Assembly (NCBI GenBank): GCA_009881125.1
Contig: WXFH01000321.1
Span: 1-14,503, forward strand
Direction of reading: 5' to 3'
Length of the DNA: 14,503 nt
Origin: Acidaminobacter sp.
GTDB lineage: Bacteria; Bacillota_A; Clostridia; Peptostreptococcales; Acidaminobacteraceae
Under the pieces are notes generated by a model. It saw only the letters and a program-made list of their open reading frames with translations, was not told where the DNA came from and ran no database searches. This document shows, piece by piece, positions 1 through 6,924 of this stretch (positions are counted from its first letter, which is position 1; each line of letters begins with the position of its first letter). The translations under genes and the position numbers were made by a program.

Positions 1-2
1 GG

Positions 3-166
3 ACGATAATGGGTTGGGTTAAATTGTGGATTAATTTCCGGTATTTCTTCAACTATACCTGGTACAGATCGACTCGTTTCTTCATTACTGCCCTTTGAAA
101 GACTTGCAATATACAGATTCTTACGTAAACAACTTCCACAACTTCACTGGGGTTACCAGGTACGGG
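3..166 (-). repeat. Dispersed repeat, copy A
   Basis: About 164 bp that recurs at 683-845 and, truncated, at 402-508. All three copies share the blocks TTAATTTCCGGTATTTCTTC (A and C only), AAACAACTTCC and TTACCAG(G/A)TACGG in the same order and spacing. Read on the minus strand, all three can be translated in one frame starting (V)(P/S)GN.SEV.EVVY; copy A then has in-frame stops after LYQV, so it is a relic. Its minus-strand start abuts a truncated istA. Its other end reaches the window edge, so its true boundary there is not visible. Confidence 0.75.
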
Positions 167-221
167 CAATCTGATTTGCGCGAAGTTCAAGAATGAGCTT
201 CACCTTGATTTTTTTGGCCAT
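153..221 (-). pseudogene. istA: istA stub: first ~20 codons of an IS21-family transposase
   Basis: On the minus strand an AGGAGGG ribosome binding site (about 230-237) precedes ATG at 221-219. The frame reads MAKKIKVKLILELRANQIA, then RTW and a stop at 153-155. The KI.VKLILELR start resembles the N-terminus of IstA transposases of the IS21 family (from memory), where a helix-turn-helix DNA-binding domain begins. The rest of the gene (normally several hundred codons) is missing because the frame runs into repeat copy A at about position 166. It cannot encode a working transposase. Family assignment rests on about 19 residues plus the terminal repeats next to it. Confidence 0.6.
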
Positions 222-400
222 ACGATGGCCTCCCTCCTGCAGAATTGAGATTTTCAGCTCATTGTCATTCTACAGCGGGTGATGCTCAAGTGCGAATCGG
301 TGATGCTATTGCGTGAATTGGATCAGCAACACGGGGTGATGCTCAAGTGCGAACTGGTGATGCTCAAGCGCGAATCAGTGATGCCCTAACCGCGAAATAA
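167..400 (-). mobile_element. Terminal fragment of an IS21-like insertion sequence
   Basis: This segment holds the istA start and its leader, followed by a cluster of TGATGCTCAAGTGCGAA-type repeats. Multiple terminal repeats outside istA are a known feature of IS21-family ends, where they act as transposase binding sites. The fragment lies between the minus-strand start of repeat copy A and the truncated start of repeat copy B. That is consistent with insertion of the IS into a copy of the repeat, followed by loss of most of the element. No istB is visible. Confidence 0.5.
280..397. repeat. 21-bp-spaced repeat cluster of the IS end
   Basis: Five units based on TGATGCTCAAGTGCGAATC start at 280, 301, 337, 358 and 379. 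The first, third and fourth are nearly identical; the second and fifth are degenerate. Spacing is 21 bp, except for one 36-bp interval. A 21-bp step is two turns of the DNA helix, so bound proteins would sit on one face. Most simply explained as transposase-binding repeats of the IS21-like end. Confidence 0.7.
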
Positions 401-401
401 T

Positions 402-508
402 CAGTATAGATTGCCTCGTTTTTTTATAATTGTCCTTTGTACGCCTTGATATATGTAGATTCTTGCGTAAACAACTTCCGCAACTTCACTGATGTTACCA
501 GGTACGGG
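402..508 (-). repeat. Dispersed repeat, copy B (truncated)
   Basis: Matches the minus-strand first two thirds of copies A and C, ending at the shared TTACCAGGTACGGG. Its missing part begins exactly where the IS21-like repeat cluster stops. In the minus-strand frame shared with copies A and C it is open throughout, reading VPGNISEVAEVVYAR and on to IIKKRG, the least damaged copy in that stretch. Confidence 0.7.
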
Positions 509-682
509 CGACCCGGTGTTTGAGAGATGAAACTGACAAATGATTTGTATTAGTGAGGTTCTCTACTTGAAGGATATACCAGAGCAAAGACTTCTTCTGC
601 CGATGGTCACGCAACTAAAATTGATTTTGCATGTGTTAATATTTGGAAGAGCCAGGTTTTTTATAACCCATTATCGGATTGT
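509..682. other. Intergenic stretch between repeats B and C
   Basis: No supportable gene, RNA or regulatory site was seen here on either strand. A perfect 11-bp inverted repeat straddles its end (ACCCATTATCG at 666-676 and CGATAATGGGT at 684-694, 7-nt loop). It lies at the outer edge of repeat copy C. Half of the same palindrome (4-14) is present at the edge of copy A. There is no T-run, so it is not a classical terminator. Confidence 0.5.
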
Positions 683-845
683 ACGATAATGGGTCGTTTA
701 AATTGTTGATTAATTTCCGGTATTTCTTCAACTGTATCTGGTACAGATCGTCTCGTTTTTTAATTGTTGTCTTTTTAAAGCTTTGATATATCTAGTTACT
801 TTTGCAAACAACTTCCGCAACTTCACTTGGGTTACCAGATACGGA
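683..845 (-). repeat. Dispersed repeat, copy C
   Basis: About 163 bp, colinear with copy A. In the shared minus-strand frame it reads VSGNPSEVAEVV, has one stop, then continues TIKKRDDLYQIQLKKYRK, LINNLNDP and beyond to a stop near 645. It keeps the reading frame through the region where copy A is broken. It separates the IS debris from the ATPase/TOPRIM gene pair. Confidence 0.75.
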
Positions 846-858
846 TCCCTTAACATCT

Positions 859-890
859 AGCCCACACCAGTGTAGAGGTGTGGGCTTTTT
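859..890 (+). terminator. Hairpin with T-run, plus-strand orientation
   Basis: A 10-bp perfect stem, AGCCCACACC (859-868) and GGTGTGGGCT (877-886), has an 8-nt loop and is followed by TTTT on the plus strand. That is a classical intrinsic terminator for plus-strand transcription, but no plus-strand gene lies upstream in the window. For the convergent minus-strand gene ending at 901 the hairpin would form, but without a U-run after it, so termination there would be weaker. It may be a leftover from a lost gene. Confidence 0.7.
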
Positions 891-900
891 ACGCTTACTT

Positions 901-1638
901 TTAATCTTCAAGCTCAATTATGCCCAGTTCAATAAATGCACATGATAAAGAACTAAATAGTTGATATGCTTTTTCTTTAGAGTAAAATGCCTCCTGAAAA
1001 TCAAATGCTTCCTCTATTGCATAATTTCCAGTATTGTAGTTAATTTCAATTCGAGACTCATTATACCACTTCATCATCTCATTAGTTGCTTTTAAAATTG
1101 AGGTTGTACAAATCTTGTTATCTTGTATGTCTTTATCAGTTCCAAATGCAACTTTTAAATCAGAACCTAAAGCATATAGAAAATCACATGTTCTATCTTT
1201 AAAATTTGAAACCTTGTAGCTCTCTATGCAAGGATAGCTTAACAATATTAAACCACCATAGGTAAAGTCAGCATTTTCATAAGGATTTTTCAAACTGCAA
1301 ATCAATGACCTAATTCCTGCACTATCAGTATTGCTGTTTGGATCTCTATCAAACAAATAGAATATACAAGAATTTCTCATATCGTATCCATGTTCATCGA
1401 CCAAAATCCGTGCAATATTGTCGATATGATCTTGATTATTAATAGATTTTATGTAGGATTCTTCTGTACAAAATACAGCAACTCTGCCCTTTAATGTTCC
1501 ATTATCATATTTTTTGAACTGCATATATTTAGAGTCTCTATTTCCTTGGCAAATCAGTTGATACTCCATAACATGATGCAGAATTCTTTTTAATAATGTT
1601 TTTTCGTATTCACCTTCAACAATAAAGAGCGTATCCAT
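901..1638 (-). CDS. TOPRIM-fold protein, partner of the upstream ATPase (AbiLii/RloB/PARIS-AriB-like)
   Basis: A 245-residue protein. The N-terminus LFIVEGEYEK (glutamate 8) and the hydrophobic strand ending FDRDP (aspartates 97 and 99) match the Glu and Asp-x-Asp metal-binding motifs of TOPRIM nuclease domains. The later SYPCIESYKVSNF resembles the conserved Pro-x-x-Glu motif of RloB-type proteins. Such proteins pair with AAA ATPases in abortive-infection or PARIS-type systems, where they act as the toxic nuclease effector (family knowledge). The chosen ATG (1638) puts the TOPRIM start at the N-terminus, as usual, and lies 16 nt after the ATPase stop. An upstream ATG at 1665 would overlap the ATPase by 11 nt. 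Neither has a strong ribosome binding site, suggesting translational coupling. Subfamily (RloB, DUF4435 or OLD-like) is uncertain. Confidence 0.75.
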   Translation of the reverse strand: MDTLFIVEGEYEKTLLKRILHHVMEYQLICQGNRDSKYMQFKKYDNGTLKGRVAVFCTEESYIKSINNQDHIDNIARILVDEHGYDMRNSCIFYLFDRDPNSNTDSAGIRSLICSLKNPYENADFTYGGLILLSYPCIESYKVSNFKDRTCDFLYALGSDLKVAFGTDKDIQDNKICTTSILKATNEMMKWYNESRIEINYNTGNYAIEEAFDFQEAFYSKEKAYQLFSSLSCAFIELGIIELED

Positions 1639-1654
1639 AATTTGTCTACCAAAA

Positions 1655-2821
1655 TTAAGCTTCATCTTTATCAATAAATCCTTTACTTGTGCCAAATGCA
1701 TTGCCAAGATACATTTTTTCAATATTTTGTCCAGGTCTCGGCTGGCTATTTGAAATTCTAAACATTTGACTTCCTGAGCCTTTTACAAAGTCAATTTTGA
1801 ACATTTGATCTGGCCTAAACAAAGTATTTGATAAAACGTTGGTTGAATGTGTTACAACAAATATTTGAGATTTTTTTGACTTTTTAAAAAAGTATCTAAT
1901 TAACAACTCTTCTAATTCATTATGAAATCCACTACAAAACTCATCAATAAGCAAAAGTGAACCTTTATTTAAACACTGTAAAAATGAAGGTAAGATATTG
2001 AACAAATTAATTGTTCCGTCAGATTCATCTGAATACTCCAACATCACATTGTCAATATCCGTTCTTCTAATAGCAATTATTGTATTTGATAAATTACTTA
2101 ATGAAGTCGACTCTTTTCCTTTTGTATCTACTTTAATATATTCGATCCTATGTACAAAATTATTCTCTTCTAAAAATTTATTTAATCTTGCCGGCCCAAA
2201 TTCTTCTAAGTATCTTCTTAATTCTAAATTATTGGATGCCGCAGCAATCCGAGTTCTAAACATATTTAGGTATACTGAGCTTTGAGCAAAATCAAATAAA
2301 TCTTTAATACACTTTTCATTGAAGCCTTTATTAAAATACTCGGTCCTAAGAAATAATACATTTGGATCTAAATCTGAATAGAATGTGCTTTTTCCTTCCG
2401 AAATCCTTTTTGCGGAAGCTTCAAATCTTTCCATAAATATTTGATCGTTTATTTTTAAATTTTCAACAAAAAACTGGTGCTTCTTTTTTCCTGATTTTAT
2501 TCTTTCAATTTCGTATCTAATATGGTCAGTTCCAAATACAAAATCATATTTTAGTTTGAACGATTCCTCTTTTGAAAATGCACAGAATAGATGATCATAC
2601 CTTGTTAATGCGTTACCTACAAGTGTTTCGAAAAGAAAAGAAATAGCTTCCAATACAGTAGATTTACCACTTGCATTTGAACCAAAGAAGACAGCTCCCT
2701 TTAATATTCCGTTCTTAAAAGTGTTCGTATCTTCAAGTCCAGTATACTTAGTTTTCTCAAAGTCAATTACCACATTGTTTTTAAATGACTTAAATCCTTC
2801 AATTTCAACTCTTTTAAGCAT
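1655..2821 (-). CDS. AAA/ABC-type ATPase of a two-gene defence system (AbiLi/RloA/PARIS-AriA-like)
   Basis: A 388-residue P-loop ATPase. It begins MLKRVEIEGFKSFK, the usual start of SMC/RecF-like AAA15/AAA21 ATPases. Walker A is GSNASGKST (47-55). An ABC-signature-like ESDGTINL lies at about 266-273, Walker B is LLLIDEFCSGFH (289-300) with catalytic Asp293-Glu294, and the switch histidine is in THST (His325). The C-terminal RPGQNIEKMYLGNAFG (362-377) resembles the tail of AbiLi/RloA-type proteins. The ATG at 2821 is chosen because GAGGTG lies 5 nt upstream; an in-frame start at 2857 would add 12 residues without support. In known systems this subunit senses infection and controls the TOPRIM effector encoded just downstream. 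The gene is AT-rich compared with hsdR and hsdM. Confidence 0.87.
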   Translation of the reverse strand: MLKRVEIEGFKSFKNNVVIDFEKTKYTGLEDTNTFKNGILKGAVFFGSNASGKSTVLEAISFLFETLVGNALTRYDHLFCAFSKEESFKLKYDFVFGTDHIRYEIERIKSGKKKHQFFVENLKINDQIFMERFEASAKRISEGKSTFYSDLDPNVLFLRTEYFNKGFNEKCIKDLFDFAQSSVYLNMFRTRIAAASNNLELRRYLEEFGPARLNKFLEENNFVHRIEYIKVDTKGKESTSLSNLSNTIIAIRRTDIDNVMLEYSDESDGTINLFNILPSFLQCLNKGSLLLIDEFCSGFHNELEELLIRYFFKKSKKSQIFVVTHSTNVLSNTLFRPDQMFKIDFVKGSGSQMFRISNSQPRPGQNIEKMYLGNAFGTSKGFIDKDEA

Positions 2822-2861
2822 TTTTACACCTCTTTTCGTAAACCCAATAGTTATCACATTT

Positions 2862-2889
2862 AATATATCATATCAAATAGCAAATGCAA
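2862..2889 (-). promoter_or_regulatory. Likely vegetative promoter of the ATPase/TOPRIM operon
   Basis: On the minus strand TTGCAT (2889-2884) is followed after 16 bp by TATATT (2867-2862), close to sigma-A -35 and -10 consensus boxes. The -10 box lies about 40 nt upstream of the ATPase ATG. Spacing is 1 bp shorter than ideal. Confidence 0.5.
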
Positions 2890-2892
2890 CTT

Positions 2893-2934
2893 TTTTACAC
2901 TTGCAATTTTGTAAAACGTAAATATTTTACACTT
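2893..2934. promoter_or_regulatory. Alternating TTTTACA/TGTAAAA half-sites, possible operator
   Basis: TTTTACA at 2893-2899, TGTAAAA at 2910-2916 and TTTTACA at 2925-2931 form two overlapping inverted pairs. The outer two extend to a 10-bp direct repeat, TTTTACACTT. They lie directly upstream of the predicted -35 box of the ATPase operon, where a regulator would bind. No regulator gene is visible next to it. Confidence 0.4.
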
Positions 2935-2943
2935 ATCCCAGGA

Positions 2944-3158
2944 TGCCCGTACATGTTACATTCGGTGAAATTAATCTTCAATTTGATCTCGATATCAATT
3001 TTTCCCCTTACCTGTCACCCTCAACGAAATTGAGGAAGGTGTTTATTTCGAAGCCAAGCAAATTCAATGCTCTCAAATTTGTTTTATGCTAACATTTCGA
3101 AAAACGTACCAGGTATGGCGAGTAGCGTTTTGGGATACGCTTTTTAAATCATCATCAA
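2944..3158 (+). repeat. Dispersed repeat, copy D (two partial units)
   Basis: On the plus strand the sequence CCCGTACATGTTACATTCGG (from 2946) and, 65 nt later, TTACCTGTCACC (from 3008) are two diverged versions of the start block of the repeat family. The second unit runs on in an open frame, LPVTLNEIEEGVYFEAKQIQ, then CSQICFMLTFRKTYQVW. The last part aligns with copies at 10233-10362 and 12224-12340. The frame stays open to a stop at 3170-3172, slightly overlapping the 3' end of the convergent gene. It separates the ATPase/TOPRIM module from the restriction module. Confidence 0.55.
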
Positions 3159-3159
3159 T

Positions 3160-4053
3160 TTACTTTCCGTAGTACAATGCGATAGGATGTATAATCCATA
3201 AATTTTTCTCTCTTGTTGGTAATAAGGCCCTTAAAATTTCATTAATTGAATATTGCAACGTCGCAAATATATTAGCACTGTCATTTGGGTCGGTATCCTC
3301 ACCGATAATATTTGTTGTCATACCAATGCAAGTCAATTCTCCTCCATATTTGAAACCCATTGTAGTAAAATCAATACGGAAAAATTTATCTTCCAATGGA
3401 ATAAGAAATCCGTCATTAGAAACTAACATACGTTTATACGGTATTACTTTACGTATAACATTTAGAGTCTCTTGAATATCATCAAATTGTTTATTGCTTT
3501 GACCAATAATTTTATTAATTTCTGAGCGAATTTTCACTCCTGACTTTCGAAGCTGATCTCTATTAAGTCCTGCACTTTGATTTTGAACTTCATTTTCAAT
3601 CTTTTCCTTAGATGTTTTTTTAAAATAATCAATCAATCCCCCATGAGAAAATAATCCGTCGATATACTCCAGATCAACAAAATCAAATACTTTTGAAATT
3701 TCAATATATGCCCCGATTTCCTCTGGAATATCTTTTCCTATTTTTCCTTCAATTACATTGTATGCAAAATCAAATGCAGCATCATGTAAAATTTTTGTTG
3801 CAATTTCTCTAGATGAATTAAGATCAAGTTGCTCATTACCTAATGAACCACCTATTGTTATTTCTGCTTCTGCCTTAGCTAGCTTTAAAAAGCTACCTCC
3901 AATTGTGCCACTTAAGTCTGATTCAATACTGTTTTGAGTTGTGCTAGAATTTGTTTCAGATTGTTCGCTTAATAACTCTGTTATTAGGCCCTTATTAGCT
4001 TGTGCAATAATGGAATTAACTATGTCTGTATCAAGATATATAAACTGCTTCAA
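3160..4053 (-). CDS. DUF6414-like protein of unknown function
   Basis: A 297-residue soluble-looking protein starting MKQFIYLDTDIVNSIIAQANKG. The YLDTD..NS.LAQ opening resembles the DUF6414 family as I recall it; no function is established. A Gly/Ala-rich segment (about 48-72, SGTIGGSF and ITIGGSLG) follows, then a charged helical region and a C-terminal block rich in hydrophobic strands (VIPYKRMLVSNDGFLIPL onward). There is no signal peptide, membrane segment or nuclease motif. The start is TTG (4053-4051) with GAGGTG 8 nt upstream. It lies 118 nt downstream of hsdS on the same strand, so it could be the last gene of the hsd transcript, but a weak hairpin lies between them. Role in restriction is unproven. 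Confidence 0.72.
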   Translation of the reverse strand: MKQFIYLDTDIVNSIIAQANKGLITELLSEQSETNSSTTQNSIESDLSGTIGGSFLKLAKAEAEITIGGSLGNEQLDLNSSREIATKILHDAAFDFAYNVIEGKIGKDIPEEIGAYIEISKVFDFVDLEYIDGLFSHGGLIDYFKKTSKEKIENEVQNQSAGLNRDQLRKSGVKIRSEINKIIGQSNKQFDDIQETLNVIRKVIPYKRMLVSNDGFLIPLEDKFFRIDFTTMGFKYGGELTCIGMTTNIIGEDTDPNDSANIFATLQYSINEILRALLPTREKNLWIIHPIALYYGK

Positions 4054-4139
4054 AATCTTTTCACCTCACAATTTTCATTTTTTATTCTTTTAGACCCATG
4101 CCTAAATGATATTAAAAGATGTGAAAAAATATTTTCTAA

Positions 4140-4154
4140 AATGATTTGATCATT
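4140..4154 (-). terminator. Weak AT-rich hairpin between hsdS and the DUF6414-like gene
   Basis: AATGAT and ATCATT form a 6-bp stem with a 3-nt loop. On the minus strand it is followed by TT and, slightly further on, a T-rich run. An all-AT stem is weak; it could attenuate read-through from hsdS. Confidence 0.25.
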
Positions 4155-4171
4155 AGACATTCAAACTCGAT

Positions 4172-5506
4172 TTATTGTCTGTTTATGACTAACTCGTCCA
4201 AAAGGACCAAAATGCTTTCTTCAGCTGGATCGTCAGTGTCAAGCTCTCCACGGAAGGCACGAGCAAGAATGTTTTTTTTCATTTTTTCAATTGTATCAAG
4301 TACATTACATAACTCCAGCGCACTCTCATCCTCGTATAAGATACATTCTAACAATTCAACAATTTTTATTTGTTCATCCATCTCAGGCACTTTAACTTTA
4401 ACTTGCGATAATTCTTTTTGATTAATTTTTGGAAGAACTGACCTTGAGCCTGCAGATGATGCCTGAACAACAAATTCTTCTGATAACATAAAGTACCACA
4501 AATATTTAGTGTTCTCGGTTGTTTCAACAGGATACATATCCGCACTACATAGCCCATCGAAATCAACAATAACCGCCTTGGATAAATAAGGCCGTATTTT
4601 TGAATATAGAATTTGCCCCGCGTAAAATCTGTGTTTACTACTTTTTACGTTATCTTCTCGAATAGTTCTGTAATCAAGAAGTTTGCCTGTATACTTCTGA
4701 ATGTTATCTGGAGCAATGTGTGGCATATCTAAGTAGTTAAAAGGATCAACTAAGTTGCTTTTTATTTCTGCGACATCTGAAAATTTGAGTGTTTCCCAGC
4801 TCTCCATCCCAACCCCATTCTCTTCCCGCCACTTTTTTGTGAGCTCCCCACAAAAAGCTTTATGAAGAATGGCAGCCTTTCTTTTTTCAAATGAATCAAG
4901 CGCTTCCTGAATAAGTCCTTTGGCTTGATCGAGTTTTTCGAAAAGGCTTTCGATTCGGTCAACAATTCGCTGTTGTTCTGCAACTGGAGGGATCGGGTAA
5001 TAGAACCCCTGAATATCCGAGCTTCGGATAGACGGCGAATTATCTCCTTTCATATATGAATTCAATCCATTAACAACATAATTTGACGTCATCAATCTGA
5101 ATAGATATCTATTATTTAAAATCGATGTTGGCCGACATACGTAGAACCCGGTTGAGGCAATACTTTGCGCAAATTCTTCAGTAATGAATGCAATATTCAT
5201 AAGATATGGACGAACTAACGAGAACAAGGTGTCCCCCTCATACAATTCTCTACTCGCTCTGCTCGGAGCATCAGAAACCTTGAGTTTTTTCACATTATTT
5301 ACCTGTTGATTTAAATTGTCAATCGATTCAATATCAATATAACTAAAATATTCACCCTCAGGTTTTTTCGAAGTCATTGGTTTGAAAATATGTTCTCCCC
5401 TCACCCATACCCAATTCCCCGGCACCTGGTAAGGCCACTCACTCTCCGGTACCAGCGCTTGCGCCAGTGCATCCTCCGCACTTAAATGCTCCTTCTTCTT
5501 CCTCAT
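4172..5506 (-). CDS. hsdS: Type I restriction-modification specificity subunit HsdS
   Basis: A 444-residue DNA-recognition subunit, normal length for HsdS. Target recognition domain 1 covers about 22-172, with the typical opening PGNWVWVRGEHIF and closing IPPVAEQQRIVDRI. The central conserved helix (173-225) includes KRKAAILHKAFCGEL. Domain 2 covers about 235-375 and ends VKVPEMDEQIKIV, followed by a second conserved helix with KKNILARAFRGEL (410-422). The two helices repeat each other, the usual pseudo-twofold symmetry for binding a bipartite site and two HsdM subunits. ATG lies 2 nt after the hsdM stop. The recognition domains are AT-rich (hand-counted 14 of 60 G+C at 5281-5340) while the gene start is GC-rich (36 of 60 at 5401-5460), suggesting domain replacement. 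The recognised sequence cannot be read from the protein. Confidence 0.96.
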   Translation of the reverse strand: MRKKKEHLSAEDALAQALVPESEWPYQVPGNWVWVRGEHIFKPMTSKKPEGEYFSYIDIESIDNLNQQVNNVKKLKVSDAPSRASRELYEGDTLFSLVRPYLMNIAFITEEFAQSIASTGFYVCRPTSILNNRYLFRLMTSNYVVNGLNSYMKGDNSPSIRSSDIQGFYYPIPPVAEQQRIVDRIESLFEKLDQAKGLIQEALDSFEKRKAAILHKAFCGELTKKWREENGVGMESWETLKFSDVAEIKSNLVDPFNYLDMPHIAPDNIQKYTGKLLDYRTIREDNVKSSKHRFYAGQILYSKIRPYLSKAVIVDFDGLCSADMYPVETTENTKYLWYFMLSEEFVVQASSAGSRSVLPKINQKELSQVKVKVPEMDEQIKIVELLECILYEDESALELCNVLDTIEKMKKNILARAFRGELDTDDPAEESILVLLDELVINRQ

Positions 5507-5508
5507 CC

Positions 5509-6924
5509 CTATTTCCCCTCCAGCGACCGTAGCTCTTTTACCACGCTTTGAATCAGGTCTATGGCCTCTTCCAGCTTGGCAATGATCTCTTCTCCACTTT
5601 CAATAGGGTCTTGAAGGTCTTCGTAATCCAGAATGCTGTCATCTCGGATCAGACCCATGTCCAGGCTGTTGTTCTTTGCTGAGATCTGTTCTCTTGAATA
5701 ACAAGAGAAGCGCTCGTCCTGGACTTTCGTCCTATCCTCAGCGGTATACGCTTTGATGAAATCCTCGAAATGCGCTTCTTTCAAAGTATTGGTTTTTCCA
5801 AAGTTCTGCATATTGGTTCTGAGATCATAGAACCACACTTCCTTGGTGTTGTTCTTTTCAGTCTTGCCCCTCGTAAAAAAGAGCACATTCGTCTTGACGC
5901 CTTGTGCGTAAAAGATGCCTGTTGGCAGCCTTAAGATCGTGTGCAGGTTGCACTTGTCCATGAGATCTGCGCGGATGGAGGCCCCGTCACCATCGGCAAA
6001 AAGGACGTTGTCTGGCAGGATGACCGCAGCTCTGGCCTTGCCATCCGCTTTCAGGCTCCTGTAGATGTGCTGAAGGAAATTCAGCTGCTTGTTGGAGGAC
6101 GGATAGGTCAAGTCATCCCGCGTGGCGCGCTCGCCGCCCTTTTTAGTGCCAAACGGTGGATTGGTCAGGACGACGTCAAAGTCCTTCATAGCCTTGCCGT
6201 GGTTGGTCAGCGTGTCTGCCAGGAGGATCTTGCCCTCAATGTCGTGCAGCATAGCATTCATAAGCGCCAGCCTGTGAGTGTCGTGGACGAGCTCACAGCC
6301 GGTGTAGGCTTCAAACTTCTGGAAATTCTGCACTTCCAGAGGCAGATCGAACAGTTCATCCGTCTGATCCTTAATGTGACGATCGGCAGCGATCATAAAA
6401 CCAAAGGTGCCGCAAGCCGGATCATTACAGCGCTCGCCGGGCTTGGGATCAATTAGTCTGGTCATAATGTTGATGAGGATCCGGGGTGTAAAATATTGGC
6501 CCGCGCCGGATTTTTTCTCGTTCGCGTTCTTCTCGAGAAGGCCCTCGTAAAGGTTGCCCAGACCCTCTTCCTTAGCTGAATACCAGTCGAGGGCATCAAT
6601 GGAAGTGATTATTTTTTCTAAGTTTTTTGGCTCGTCAATATTGGATCTGGAGCCGGCATAGATCTCTCGAATCCTGCCAGTGCATTCTTCTCCCAGATGT
6701 GTCAGGAGGGAGTTGTAGAACTTTTTCAGCTCTACACCCTGCTTTTTAACAAGTTGTTCCCATCTATAGCTTTCGGGGATTGCGCCATCAGTGCCCGTTT
6801 CCTTTGCCATCTTCAGGAAGAGAATATAAGTGAGCTCAGTGACATATTGATGATAAGTGATGCCATCATCCCTGAGTACATTACACAGATTCCAAAGCTT
6901 TGCTACGATTTCCTGATTGTTCAT
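5509..6924 (-). CDS. hsdM: Type I restriction-modification DNA methyltransferase HsdM
   Basis: A 471-residue adenine-N6 methyltransferase subunit. The N-terminal HsdM_N-type helical domain covers about 1-130. AGQYFTPR (141-148) opens the catalytic domain, followed by the S-adenosylmethionine-binding motif I DPACGTFGF (168-176) and the catalytic NPPF motif IV (255-258). Motif I usually reads DPACGTGGF; Phe in place of Gly at position 174 is a mild variation. The C-terminal helical tail (about 430-471, SGEEIIAKLEEAIDLI) is the region that contacts HsdS in this family. Its ATG shares one base with the hsdR stop (TAATG), so the two are translationally coupled. Together with HsdS it would methylate host DNA and protect it from HsdR. 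Confidence 0.97.
   Translation of the reverse strand: MNNQEIVAKLWNLCNVLRDDGITYHQYVTELTYILFLKMAKETGTDGAIPESYRWEQLVKKQGVELKKFYNSLLTHLGEECTGRIREIYAGSRSNIDEPKNLEKIITSIDALDWYSAKEEGLGNLYEGLLEKNANEKKSGAGQYFTPRILINIMTRLIDPKPGERCNDPACGTFGFMIAADRHIKDQTDELFDLPLEVQNFQKFEAYTGCELVHDTHRLALMNAMLHDIEGKILLADTLTNHGKAMKDFDVVLTNPPFGTKKGGERATRDDLTYPSSNKQLNFLQHIYRSLKADGKARAAVILPDNVLFADGDGASIRADLMDKCNLHTILRLPTGIFYAQGVKTNVLFFTRGKTEKNNTKEVWFYDLRTNMQNFGKTNTLKEAHFEDFIKAYTAEDRTKVQDERFSCYSREQISAKNNSLDMGLIRDDSILDYEDLQDPIESGEEIIAKLEEAIDLIQSVVKELRSLEGK

Noticed and set aside
280..397. Short regular repeats as a CRISPR array
   Set aside because: Units are directly adjacent without variable spacers of constant length and there are no cas genes; the neighbouring istA start points to an IS21 end.
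1998..2285. 95-codon plus-strand open frame inside the ATPase gene
   Set aside because: Antisense to conserved ATPase sequence; its hydrophobic look follows from the AT-rich complementary strand.
5941..6456. 171-codon plus-strand open frame inside hsdM
   Set aside because: It is antisense to the well-conserved hsdM catalytic region and has no recognisable motif, so it is a shadow of that gene.
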